The notes beneath the pieces were generated by a model. That model worked only from the letters and a program-made list of their open reading frames with translations. It ran no database searches and was not told the DNA's origin. This document shows positions 13,817 to 20,642 of a stretch of DNA of 21,851 nt, one piece after another. Each line of letters begins with the position of its first letter. The stretch's first letter is position 1. The position numbers were made by a program, and so were the translations under genes. The DNA is from a virus: IMG/VR virus record IMGVR_UViG_3300017917_000124, positions 1 through 21,851 of that record. One strand, written 5' to 3'.

Positions 13817-14343
13817 TAACCTTCGTAGATAGCTGAGTTAGCATCGTGTTCAAATACTTCTGCTGAGAGTAGACGAACACCTTGGCCTGTAGGATAACGT
13901 GCTTCAAATGTTCTTCCATCTGGATGTGTCCACGCCCTACCTTCCTTGTATGCTTCAAGTATTTCATTCATTGTGTGGTACGCAAGTTCTGCAAACTTTT
14001 CGCAGCCTACCGCTTCAACTAGACGTAGATCAATAATACCTCTGTTTTGAAAGCCACCTTGTATCTTGTTTAGTTCGATAAATGTACCGCGTTCGGGATC
14101 GTCGTGGGCGATGATCAAAGTGTGATCAAACATCCATTCTGACCACTCCTTGAAAGCCTTAAGTCCACCGAAGTCCATAACCCAGTTACGATCATCTAGT
14201 GTCTCGCTTTCAAACTGTAGTCTAATACCAATTGAGTATCCGTGAAGTAGTGAGCAGTGTGAGTGTGTGGAACGCCACTGTCTAAAGCAACAGCTCAGAC
14301 CTCTGTCGTTACCGTAAGTTTTTGTTGAAATATATTTTGCCAT
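13816..14343 (-). CDS. 6-pyruvoyl-tetrahydropterin synthase / QueD-family homologue
   Basis: The family converts 7,8-dihydroneopterin triphosphate to pyruvoyl- or carboxy-tetrahydropterin, toward tetrahydropterins or 7-deazaguanines. The 175-aa product keeps the frame of the family: C30-x3-H34-G, WVMDFGGLK (54-62), a DHTL segment, a Glu in GCEKFAELAY, and a C-terminal VFEHDANSAIY. The zinc site departs from E. coli QueD: the second His of HGH is Tyr36, the AAH histidine is absent, and an H27-S-H29 pair precedes the Cys. I believe this variant is a recognised group in marine T4-like phages, so it may use altered ligands. The start is backed by AAAGGAGA about 10 bases upstream. It heads a coupled trio with the glycosyltransferase-like and oxygenase genes. 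Confidence 0.82.
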   Translation of the reverse strand: MAKYISTKTYGNDRGLSCCFRQWRSTHSHCSLLHGYSIGIRLQFESETLDDRNWVMDFGGLKAFKEWSEWMFDHTLIIAHDDPERGTFIELNKIQGGFQNRGIIDLRLVEAVGCEKFAELAYHTMNEILEAYKEGRAWTHPDGRTFEARYPTGQGVRLLSAEVFEHDANSAIYEG

Positions 14344-14388
14344 CTCTAGTCTCCTTTATTGAATGAGCAAGTTTGATGGCATGCAGAG

Positions 14389-14396
14389 TATTTAAA
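14389..14396 (-). promoter_or_regulatory. Possible late promoter motif
   Basis: The minus strand reads TTTAAATA, seven of eight bases of the T4 late element TATAAATA, 45 bases before the ATG of the pterin-synthase homologue. The departure (T for A at position 2) makes it weaker than the other candidates. Confidence 0.35.
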
Positions 14397-14426
14397 GAGG
14401 GTTGAATGCCTAAGAGTCCTCTATGC

Positions 14427-14468
14427 GTTAACATAATATATATTAACTTATCTTACTTATGTTGTCAA
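14427..14468 (-). promoter_or_regulatory. Sigma70-like promoter with overlapping inverted repeat
   Basis: The minus strand has a perfect -35 box, TTGACA (14468-14463), a 17-base spacer and TAATAT (14445-14440) as a four-of-six -10 box. It lies in the last codons of the 196-aa gene and points toward the pterin-synthase trio. An inverted repeat with 9-base arms and one mismatch, GTTAATATA-TAT-TATGTTAAC, spans 14427-14447. It covers the -10 box and the expected start point, as an operator would. Confidence 0.5.
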
Positions 14469-15033
14469 CCTTTACATTGCGTTCATTCCAGGCTTTAGGT
14501 AATGCCCAGTCATTAGGTTGATAAATCGTAAAATTAATTTTTGGAAAGCATTGAAATATCATACCTATTTGGTGTATCCAATAAACTGGATTAATAAAAT
14601 TATGATCGCTTTCTTTGTAGCCGTCTGTGTCTTTGTAAATGTTATTAATCTTACCTTCGTTGCCGTACAGATCAAATCCTAAGAGATTGACTTCTTTTTC
14701 TTTTGCGTAAGTTGCCGCAACTAGCACAGCATAGGGGCCACTGCCCCAATGCCAAGGATCATCCCATCGTTCGTTTCCTTTGTAGGGAAGATCCGGCACT
14801 CTGCGTATATTTTTTGTGTTATATTGATCTATCCAGTTGTGTCTAGTGTAGACTAGAGTAGTTTCGTTTATGCCTCTGCGTATAGCTTCGTCAACCATCT
14901 TGTTGTCTACACAAACAAGATAGTCCATAGCATAGTCACGCATGATAGCATTACAACCAACCTTGGGACCTTGCAGTTGATTGATGTCTATGTTCTTACG
15001 GCTTTCGCCATTGCCTATCGCATACATAGACAT
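14443..15033 (-). CDS. Possible glycosyltransferase-like protein (196 aa)
   Basis: The N-terminus MSMYAIGNGESRKNIDIN followed by VGCNAIMRDYAMDYLVCVDN resembles the nucleotide-binding start of CST-type (sialyltransferase-like) and DUF115-type proteins, where a Gly-Asn-Gly loop follows the first strand. A later EVNLLGFDLYG segment fits the same fold. The assignment is tentative: I see no complete active-site set. Many Trp and Tyr residues lie in the C-terminal half. There is no signal peptide or membrane helix. The start follows the membrane-protein stop by seven bases and lacks a Shine-Dalgarno, so translation is probably coupled; ATG at 15027 is an alternative. It adjoins the pterin/glycosyltransferase/oxygenase trio and may work with it. 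Confidence 0.6.
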   Translation of the reverse strand: MSMYAIGNGESRKNIDINQLQGPKVGCNAIMRDYAMDYLVCVDNKMVDEAIRRGINETTLVYTRHNWIDQYNTKNIRRVPDLPYKGNERWDDPWHWGSGPYAVLVAATYAKEKEVNLLGFDLYGNEGKINNIYKDTDGYKESDHNFINPVYWIHQIGMIFQCFPKINFTIYQPNDWALPKAWNERNVKVDNISKIS

Positions 15034-15040
15034 ATTTACA

Positions 15041-15337
15041 TTAGACTTTTAAGTCTTTCTTTATTTCCTGGATATCTTGTCTTACTGAATCAAACTTTTC
15101 AGTAGTATTGTTCATAACTATTGCTAGGTCAGCAATTTTATAAAGAGCCCACCACCACCAAACAACAGCCACAAAGAAAAATGTGCCGGTGCCTACTATA
15201 ATGGCTTTGTGATAAAAACTGTCCCATCCTACAAAATAAGACAGAGCAAGAAATGATAAGACGACGATAGGTAATGTGCCTGCGAAAAACGCCCACAATT
15301 TCACTTGACGAGTTGTGCCTTTTAAAAAGTTAAACAT
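15041..15337 (-). CDS. Two-helix membrane protein with C-terminal coiled coil
   Basis: The 98-aa product has two hydrophobic stretches, about residues 13-37 (WAFFAGTLPIVVLSFLAL) and 44-68 (including FFFVAVVWWWWALY), and a charged helical tail from 70 to 98 rich in Lys, Asp and Glu. A basic N-terminus precedes the first helix, so both ends probably face the cytoplasm. Size and topology would suit a holin, but they also suit other small phage membrane proteins and no lysin gene is next to it. The start is clear: GGGAG stands 7 bases before the ATG. A late promoter and a hairpin that would mask this ribosome site lie at 15347-15370, so the protein is probably made only late. Confidence 0.8.
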   Translation of the reverse strand: MFNFLKGTTRQVKLWAFFAGTLPIVVLSFLALSYFVGWDSFYHKAIIVGTGTFFFVAVVWWWWALYKIADLAIVMNNTTEKFDSVRQDIQEIKKDLKV

Positions 15338-15346
15338 TGATTTTCT

Positions 15347-15370
15347 CCCTCAGGAAAATATTTATGAGGG
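15347..15370 (-). promoter_or_regulatory. Late promoter within a ribosome-site-masking hairpin
   Basis: The minus strand has arms CCCTCA (15370-15365) and TGAGGG (15352-15347) around a 12-base loop. The late element CATAAATA (seven of eight bases) occupies 15366-15359. In a transcript arriving from the upstream fibre gene the GAGGG of the ribosome site pairs with CCCTC. A transcript started from the late element, about 6 bases downstream, begins at the 3' arm and leaves the site free. T4 uses this design for late genes such as e. Confidence 0.6.
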
Positions 15371-15395
15371 CGTTGAAAGAATTTAAATGCTGGTA

Positions 15396-16514
15396 TTAAG
15401 GAGCTATCTGACCGAATGGTTTCCATTCGCCAGGAGTACCGTCTCTTGTGCAAACCCAACCTACATAGCCGGTAGGTTTTGGATTTGAATTCCAAACTAT
15501 ATCGCCAACTTTATAACTGCCTGCGTTTGGTATGGCATCTGCTACTTCTTGACGCTTGCCTTGGAATTTAACAGGTCCTGCTGTTACGATATCGCAGTCA
15601 GGATTTTTAATGTTAACGCCTAGCTTGCCCTGTACAGTGGTTACAGCTTCTACGTTAGAACCAATTGTAATACGACCAGCTGAACTGATAGATATACGTG
15701 CAGTGTTATCAGTGATAATATCAAAGTCGCTAGCTGTCCAGTTACCTATGCGAGTGCCTTTGATTGTCTCAACATCAATTACAAATTCACCGTCCATGCC
15801 TGCAACACTTACAGTTCCATTTGGTGATTCAGTACCGATGCCTAATCTCTGTGATGCACTTTCGTAGTGTAGATACTCGTCTACGTTTAAACTGCCCTGT
15901 GTTCTAAGATCTCTCAGTGTACCAACAGTAGTTAAACTTGAATTAGTTACTGTAGGTCCTAGTTCTCTTGCTGATAGTGCAACAGTATTACCAATGAAGT
16001 AGGCAGCATCTTGATGTAGATCAATTGACTCTGAACTCCATATCCTGTCAGGATTGGCTTGATAGATAAACTGTTTGGTAGATGCGCCAGTTCTCCAGAA
16101 TAGGCCTTTACCGTATACGCTCTTACCTTCTTCTGCTACAAACTCTAAAGGACTTGTTCTTTCGTTTCTTATGTCTGCTGTTATTTCATTTACATGAAGT
16201 TTCTTTGCAGTTATCTCACCATGAACAAATAGGTTGCCTTTGACATTTGTATTTGAAAGGATGTTCTGAACATTGATATTCTCTGTGTGCAATCCTTTGT
16301 CGTTAACAAGAACAACGGATTGTGTAGCATCGTCTTTTATACCAATGCTTTGGAATTTAACTATTTTGCCGCCGCTGATGTGGTCGCCTGAAAGGCTTCT
16401 CTTTAATATTTCAGGTTGCGGAACTGGACGTGTGGCGATGCTCTCTACAGCTTTGTAGAGAGCATCCATTCCCTGTCTTAAATTTAGTAGATCAATGTCA
16501 GTAGTATCACTCAT
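15396..16514 (-). CDS. Tail-fibre-type structural protein (372 aa)
   Basis: I start this at ATG 16514 (MSDTTDIDLLNLRQGMDALY). The frame extends five codons further to a TTG inside the promoter hairpin, which is unlikely to be used. Residues ~1-30 look helical. The rest is a chain of short beta-type repeats typical of fibres: GNLFVHGEITAKKLHVNEI, TVGTLRDLRTQGSLNVDEYL, RLGIGTESPNGTVSVAG, and GKLGVNIKNPDC. The C-terminus (NSNPKPTGYVGWVCTRDG, then PGEWKPFG) is the familiar YVGWVCT..GtpGtWk-type end domain of phage fibre and spike proteins. A late promoter lies directly upstream. It is probably a virion fibre or a hinge/connector part, made late. No enzyme motif is seen. Confidence 0.85.
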   Translation of the reverse strand: MSDTTDIDLLNLRQGMDALYKAVESIATRPVPQPEILKRSLSGDHISGGKIVKFQSIGIKDDATQSVVLVNDKGLHTENINVQNILSNTNVKGNLFVHGEITAKKLHVNEITADIRNERTSPLEFVAEEGKSVYGKGLFWRTGASTKQFIYQANPDRIWSSESIDLHQDAAYFIGNTVALSARELGPTVTNSSLTTVGTLRDLRTQGSLNVDEYLHYESASQRLGIGTESPNGTVSVAGMDGEFVIDVETIKGTRIGNWTASDFDIITDNTARISISSAGRITIGSNVEAVTTVQGKLGVNIKNPDCDIVTAGPVKFQGKRQEVADAIPNAGSYKVGDIVWNSNPKPTGYVGWVCTRDGTPGEWKPFGQIAP

Positions 16515-16537
16515 GCAAGTATTTATCAAATACCTGC
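16515..16537 (-). promoter_or_regulatory. Late promoter in a 10-bp hairpin abutting the fibre start codon
   Basis: The minus strand reads GCAGGTATTT-GAT-AAATACTTGC and then the ATG at once. The arms pair over 10 bp with one G-U. GATAAATA (16527-16520), seven of eight bases of the late element, spans the loop and 3' arm. Initiation about 6 bases downstream falls on the A of the ATG, predicting a leaderless late message. Read-through RNA would carry the start codon flush against a stable stem. Confidence 0.55.
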
Positions 16538-16545
16538 ATCAGCAA

Positions 16546-17838
16546 TTAATTGACCTTTAGCAACACCGTATCAGCGTTAATACGACCATTTAATTTGGTG
16601 TCTGTTGTGTTGATGTTTTCAAGGAACTTGCGCAGTGCAACCTTGCCAGAGTTCTTAAACTCTTTGAGCTGTAGTTCAGGCTTGCGCAGTGTCTTTTGAA
16701 CACTGAGTTCTTCATTGAATCCAATGATTGTAGCACCCTTAACACTGAGACCGCTACCAGCACGAGCCTGTCCTGTAGGATCGATGTTTTGGGCTACATA
16801 TTTGCCCAATTTACGAGTCTTTGTGTTGAACACCCAAAGTTCGTTTGCACCCACAATTTCTGTAGGATTAATTGAAGCCAAACTGTTCTTATTGTCCACT
16901 TTGCAGTACTTGAGTTTGGACACCAACTTATCTGCTGATTTGGGCTTAGGAGTACGGGTCTTACGTGTCGCTTTGCTGGCGTCTACAACAAGCATACAAG
17001 CGTCTACAAGCGTTTCTAGCGCAGTTACATAGTTAGACACATCCTGCTTGGTTAAGTGGCTGTATCCTTCTTTGAGCTGTTCCAAAAGATCGACCTCTTT
17101 TGGATCCATCTTCTTCATTTGGGCGGCAGTGGGCATGTTTTGCAGTTCACGGAACTCTGCCAACTGGGCTTCATAAAATCCCATCAGCTTGCGAGCGTGT
17201 GCCTGTGTAACACCCATTTTAGTAAAATGAGATTTAAAGTCAAAGCCTTTTGGATTAAACTTCTTCTTGTCAGTGATGAAACCTTCCAACCAATCGTCGA
17301 TGGCTTCAGAAGCTGTTCTAGCTTGTTCTGCAATACGTTCCTGAATGGTTGGAACATACGTATTAGCTTTGGCTTTTTCTTCAGCGGCCTCTTGGACTAC
17401 TACAGTCTTACCTTTTTCGATAGCTTCTTCAAGGCGAGCTTTAATAAACGCACTAGCGGGTTTAATTTCACCCATAGTGCCTGCCAGACTCTGCCAATGT
17501 TCGTCATGTGCCTTATTGTAGTCAGGCATGCCTGTACGCAATAGCTTACAGCTGATTGCGACAACAATTGAAACTTCTCCAGCCTTGGCGTGTTTGATCT
17601 GTTCTGCGGTGTATTTGTTCTCTTTCATCCAAGCCCAAACGTCGGGCAATAGATCTGCGAGCTTGTAATGCTCATAATACCAATCTCGGGCGTTACGCTG
17701 AAATCTTTGGTATTGCTCACCGCTCCAAGTTTCCCAACCTTCGAAGTTAGGACCGGTGATTTTGTTACCGCGTTTGATAGTAGGTGCCAATCGCACTTTC
17801 TTTTTGCGAGGCGCCTTGATTGCAGTTTTGGTTGCCAT
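16546..17838 (-). CDS. Conserved-type phage protein of unknown function (430 aa, basic)
   Basis: The N-terminus is strongly basic (KAPRKKKVRLAPTIKRG, residues 8-24), followed by an aromatic stretch (WETWSGEQYQRFQRNARDWY, 35-54). Residues ~130-260 are helical and charged. The segment near 300 is again Lys/Arg-rich (SKATRKTRTPKPKSADK), and the end is a Lys-rich beta/alpha region. The pattern suggests a nucleic-acid-binding or scaffold protein, but I find no catalytic motif and cannot name it. The start has GAGGG about 6 bases upstream. A strong sigma70-type promoter at 17869-17896 gives it a leader of about 24 bases, so it is probably expressed early, ahead of the late fibre gene downstream. 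Confidence 0.85.
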   Translation of the reverse strand: MATKTAIKAPRKKKVRLAPTIKRGNKITGPNFEGWETWSGEQYQRFQRNARDWYYEHYKLADLLPDVWAWMKENKYTAEQIKHAKAGEVSIVVAISCKLLRTGMPDYNKAHDEHWQSLAGTMGEIKPASAFIKARLEEAIEKGKTVVVQEAAEEKAKANTYVPTIQERIAEQARTASEAIDDWLEGFITDKKKFNPKGFDFKSHFTKMGVTQAHARKLMGFYEAQLAEFRELQNMPTAAQMKKMDPKEVDLLEQLKEGYSHLTKQDVSNYVTALETLVDACMLVVDASKATRKTRTPKPKSADKLVSKLKYCKVDNKNSLASINPTEIVGANELWVFNTKTRKLGKYVAQNIDPTGQARAGSGLSVKGATIIGFNEELSVQKTLRKPELQLKEFKNSGKVALRKFLENINTTDTKLNGRINADTVLLKVN

Positions 17839-17868
17839 ATTTCCCTCTGGAGTTGTCTTACAATGTTT

Positions 17869-17896
17869 ATTATATAGCCAAACAGAAAACTGTCAA
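17869..17896 (-). promoter_or_regulatory. Sigma70 (early) promoter of the 430-aa gene
   Basis: The minus strand reads TTGACA (17896-17891), a 16-base spacer, and TATAAT (17874-17869). Both boxes are perfect and the spacer is one base short of ideal. As with uvdE, the TGA in the -35 box is the stop codon of the gene upstream. The start point would be near 17862, leaving a leader of about 24 bases that includes the ribosome site. Confidence 0.8.
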
Positions 17897-18207
17897 CCGA
17901 ATTTGAGCCTATAAAAAGTCTGTTGCTTTTCTGTAAGCATTCCAGTTATTGCATAGTTAATTGTAAAGGCTGCAATATCTTGATGGGTATGCAGAGATAT
18001 TTCTGTTGCATTTTCGCAACACCATCTACCTTGATCTGTTTTAGTCCAATCTATTATGTATTCCAAATAGTTTGGCTCCAAATGTATTGTTTCTTCTATA
18101 AGAGAAAACCGATGCAAGACAACCCTTGTCCTACTGGGTATTAGGAAATTTAACTGTAATGGAACCGTTGGATCTCTTAGAGTAGACACGTTATCCTTTA
18201 AGCGCAT
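17893..18207 (-). CDS. Hypothetical protein (104 aa)
   Basis: I do not recognise the family. The product opens MRLKDNVSTLRDPTVPLQLN, continues with a beta-rich half (RTRVVLHRFSLIEETIHLEP) and a segment with two adjacent cysteines (GRWCCENATEI), and ends LTEKQQTFYRLKFG. There is no signal peptide or membrane helix. The ATG at 18207 lies 17 bases inside the 83-aa gene and has no ribosome site. A GTG at 18189, right after that gene's stop, has AAAGGA four bases upstream and may be the true start (98 aa). It ends the DNA-ligase operon; its stop codon is part of the next promoter. Confidence 0.7.
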   Translation of the reverse strand: MRLKDNVSTLRDPTVPLQLNFLIPSRTRVVLHRFSLIEETIHLEPNYLEYIIDWTKTDQGRWCCENATEISLHTHQDIAAFTINYAITGMLTEKQQTFYRLKFG

Positions 18208-18442
18208 CTAGTGTCTGCTTTTTGGCTTCTTCTCTGATTTCCAATTTATGGATTGTTTGTAGTCCGCGGAACATTTCTTCAATCACATGAATAATGGCTT
18301 CTTTACCATCATCAGTAAGACTGCTATATTCTGGACTTACAGTGCTTTCTCGCCAAACCCGTGGATTCTGGCTCAGTTCCATAAGGGCACCGTAAACGAT
18401 GTCCTTGTTCATTGCTCTTTTAATTTCAAATTTTCTCGCCAT
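18191..18442 (-). CDS. Hypothetical protein (83 aa), alpha-helical
   Basis: The frame is open well into the ligase gene, but the likely start is the ATG at 18442, with GAGG about 8 bases upstream. This gives an overlap of 17 bases with the ligase end and an 83-aa product (MARKFEIKRAMNKDIVYGAL). It is charged and mostly helical, with Arg/Lys near both ends and a single Trp (VWRESTVSPEY). It has no cysteines, no membrane segment and no motif I know. The overlaps with the ligase before it and the 104-aa gene after it show co-transcription and probable translational coupling. Confidence 0.75.
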   Translation of the reverse strand: MARKFEIKRAMNKDIVYGALMELSQNPRVWRESTVSPEYSSLTDDGKEAIIHVIEEMFRGLQTIHKLEIREEAKKQTLDALKG

Positions 18443-19751
18443 CTTCAAAGCCTCTAAAACGGATAAACCTCGGGAAACGTAACGAATAGCTGCCATCTTG
18501 GTTTTGGGTGATTGCATCAGCCCGAACCTCAACCATTTTATTAACCATCGAATCTTGTTCCACATGTTCAGCCCAAAAAGTTTCTCGTTGGGTATCACTA
18601 AATCCTGACCCAACGTTTACACGGATATCTCGTCCGTCATCATTACCATGGCATACAAAGGCTCCAAGTTTGCCTTCGTTGCGTCCGGTTCCTTCTTCTA
18701 AAGAAGTAATACTTAATGTTACTTCTATAAATGGTTTGGCTTTGAGCCACGAATGGCTCCGCTTGCACTCATAGGGTGCATCAACATCCTTGATCATAAC
18801 CCCCTCATAACCACCGTCTACAGCCGCTTTATTCAGCTCTACAAAGCGTTTTTCTCCTTCGGGGGTACTTAGATCTACTGTTTCCCATTCCAGTGCTTGG
18901 ACATGTTGCAAAAAAGCCACATGTTTTGACACCCAAGCCTGAACCATTAGACTGCGAGTACTCTGTGGCTTTTTCCACACACCTTTTTGGAAGTCTTCCA
19001 GTGGAATAAAATCAAAAAGATGTAGTACAGCATCACTGGCCGCAACATCGCTTTTACGGTGTACCTGCTTCATGAGATCCTGGAACGAAGCACTCATTAC
19101 TTCGCCATCCAATACCAGGTCATAGGGCGGAGGATCGTAGCTCACTACCTTACGGATTTCTTCTGCGATATGTCCAAAGTTATGGAACTCCTTACCATTG
19201 CGACTGAACATGTCAATGCGTCCGTCTGTACGCACAACAGTGAGCACACGAACTCCGTCCAATTTAACTTCGATCTGTTTCTTGCCAGTCATCTTCTTTT
19301 CATGATTGGCACTGTCGTGGGCTAGCTGACATTCAAAAACAGGTATAGCATATTTTGGATAATCCACGGCTACCTTGTTTACAGTCTTTTCTGAAACGCC
19401 ACAGCGTAGATCTTTAATTAAGATTCTACGATAAAAGTCGTTCCATTGAGCTTTGGTTGCTGTGTCCATGCAGAGCTTGATAGCATCTCGTGCCGCATGA
19501 CCTGTGAGCTCTCTGCGATTGAGCTGCTCTGCTAGCATTTTAAAATTAGTCCAGGCAAGTCCTTGACCATCTACTGCGGCTTCTGGAACTTGCTTGACAC
19601 CAAAAGTATAAAGAGGATCTAGTGCCATACGCACACCCTCAAAGAATTCGTCCAAACCTTCAGCCATAGCATCTTCAAGGATTTGTTCCTTGTTAAGCCT
19701 GCTGTTATGGATTTCTAACTGTCGGATAATAAAATCTGGTTGTGTGCGCAT
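18426..19751 (-). CDS. ATP-dependent DNA ligase (T4 gp30-like)
   Basis: The enzyme seals nicks in duplex DNA by way of a lysyl-AMP intermediate, in phage replication, recombination and repair. The 441-aa product has the ligase motifs in order: motif I K163-L-D-G166 (adenylated Lys163), SRNG (183-186), motif III-type LVLDGEV (212-218, Glu217), motif IV EGVMIK (316-321), motif V WLKAKP (K337, K339) and a C-terminal OB-type region ending in SLRFPRFIRFRGF, which fits motif VI. It is somewhat shorter than T4 gp30 (487 aa) but looks complete. AGAGGA lies 4 bases before the ATG. The gene follows the 120-aa gene after 8 bases, in the same operon as the RNA ligase. Confidence 0.93.
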   Translation of the reverse strand: MRTQPDFIIRQLEIHNSRLNKEQILEDAMAEGLDEFFEGVRMALDPLYTFGVKQVPEAAVDGQGLAWTNFKMLAEQLNRRELTGHAARDAIKLCMDTATKAQWNDFYRRILIKDLRCGVSEKTVNKVAVDYPKYAIPVFECQLAHDSANHEKKMTGKKQIEVKLDGVRVLTVVRTDGRIDMFSRNGKEFHNFGHIAEEIRKVVSYDPPPYDLVLDGEVMSASFQDLMKQVHRKSDVAASDAVLHLFDFIPLEDFQKGVWKKPQSTRSLMVQAWVSKHVAFLQHVQALEWETVDLSTPEGEKRFVELNKAAVDGGYEGVMIKDVDAPYECKRSHSWLKAKPFIEVTLSITSLEEGTGRNEGKLGAFVCHGNDDGRDIRVNVGSGFSDTQRETFWAEHVEQDSMVNKMVEVRADAITQNQDGSYSLRFPRFIRFRGFEDGEKI

Positions 19752-19759
19752 ACAGTCCT

Positions 19760-20122
19760 CTAACTAAAGTTAAAATGGAATTCTTGTCTAAAGGATAAGT
19801 TGCCAGGCTGATCCTCACTATTAAGTAATTTTAACACCACTTCAGGAATAAATCTACCGAATTTTTCTAAAAATTCTTCTCTGGGTAGATTCTCTGCTCC
19901 TTGTGCATACCAAGTTCCAAAATGTTTTACAAATTCTCGTGCCGCTCGAAATTTGGCAGTGTTGGCTAATTCTCCAGGATGGAACCCTGTTTCGTCAAAG
20001 CGAGTTTCAGTTTTGTAGTCCTCTTGTTTTGGATATGCTCTTGTGATAAGAAGGCAGATGGTTCTGCCTTCACCTGTGGCAAAATAGTCACAGGCTATGA
20101 ATTGGTACAGTTCTTCACTCAT
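19760..20122 (-). CDS. Hypothetical protein (120 aa)
   Basis: I do not recognise this family. The product begins MSEELYQFIACDYFATGEGR, has a beta strand (TICLLITRAYP), a middle part rich in Glu, Phe and Arg (KFRAAREFVKHFGTWYAQG), and ends in SFRQEFHFNFS. It has two cysteines and no signal peptide or transmembrane helix. The start overlaps the end of the 175-aa gene by 8 bases, which supports coupling, and the stop is 8 bases from the DNA ligase start. The place between the RNA and DNA ligases suggests an early protein tied to nucleic-acid metabolism, by position only. Confidence 0.75.
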   Translation of the reverse strand: MSEELYQFIACDYFATGEGRTICLLITRAYPKQEDYKTETRFDETGFHPGELANTAKFRAAREFVKHFGTWYAQGAENLPREEFLEKFGRFIPEVVLKLLNSEDQPGNLSFRQEFHFNFS

Positions 20123-20642
20123 CGTTTTTCCAATCTACTACTATCCAACCTAACTGTTTTAGGTCTGCTCGTATTTCATCAGTTACAACACTTTCGCCTA
20201 CATAACCTTTGGTACCGTCTTCGTCACCGTTACCAAGGCCTGAACCTATACCAGAGCAGTACCAATCAATGTAATCACCTTGCTGTCTCATGTCTGCGAT
20301 AATACCGCCAGCATAACGCCAACTGCAACTCCAAGTTTGATCTTTGAGAATAGGCATGACTTCTAATTTTTGGAAATCATTGTTGCACATGGCTGCATAC
20401 AGATTCTGTGCATAGGTGTCTGATGCACGGACCTTTTCTAAGATCCAATCATTAGTACGAAGGTCCCATTCCATATCGTTAGAATGATCTTCTGATTCTG
20501 CCCATTCTAAGTCTTTATCATTTTCAAGTCGGTACATCTCTAGGTAAGCTGGACTAGGTTCTTTACCTTCCTTTTCACAACGTTCGATATACTTTTCTAC
20601 TTGAAAAGTGTTGCGTTCAGGGCTTTTTGATACTTTGCTCAT
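20115..20642 (-). CDS. Hypothetical acidic protein (175 aa)
   Basis: The start is the ATG at 20642; the frame runs five codons further to a TTG that I reject. The product begins MSKVSKSPERNTFQVEKYIE, then has a charged helical part (ERCEKEGKEPSPAYLEMYRL), an acidic stretch around residues 45-65, and a Gly/Trp-rich C-terminal half (WSCSWRYAGGIIADMRQQG, then SGIGSGLGNGDEDGTKGYVG). The second half looks like a small alpha/beta domain, but I cannot name it. The gene overlaps both neighbours (26 bases with the 65-aa gene, 8 bases with the 120-aa gene). No membrane segment or signal peptide is present. Confidence 0.75.
   Translation of the reverse strand: MSKVSKSPERNTFQVEKYIERCEKEGKEPSPAYLEMYRLENDKDLEWAESEDHSNDMEWDLRTNDWILEKVRASDTYAQNLYAAMCNNDFQKLEVMPILKDQTWSCSWRYAGGIIADMRQQGDYIDWYCSGIGSGLGNGDEDGTKGYVGESVVTDEIRADLKQLGWIVVDWKNDE

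Noticed and set aside
14398-14424. Possible terminator AGAGG...CCTCT before the pterin-synthase gene
   Set aside because: Only five pairs around a 16-17 base loop and a poor T-run; insufficient for a call.
15043-15056. Inverted repeat AGACTT-TT-AAGTCT at the end of the membrane-protein gene
   Set aside because: The stem is only five or six pairs, AT-rich, with no T-run on the minus strand, so it is too weak for a terminator call.
17056-17544. Plus-strand open frame of 162 codons
   Set aside because: It lies opposite the 430-aa gene; its Phe/Leu/Ser-rich composition is the expected complement of Lys/Glu-rich coding and no start signal is seen.
18443-18613. N-terminal extension of the 83-aa protein into the ligase gene
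   Set aside because: It would add 57 residues read in a shifted ligase frame; the ATG at 18442 has GAGG upstream and gives a 17-base overlap like its neighbours.
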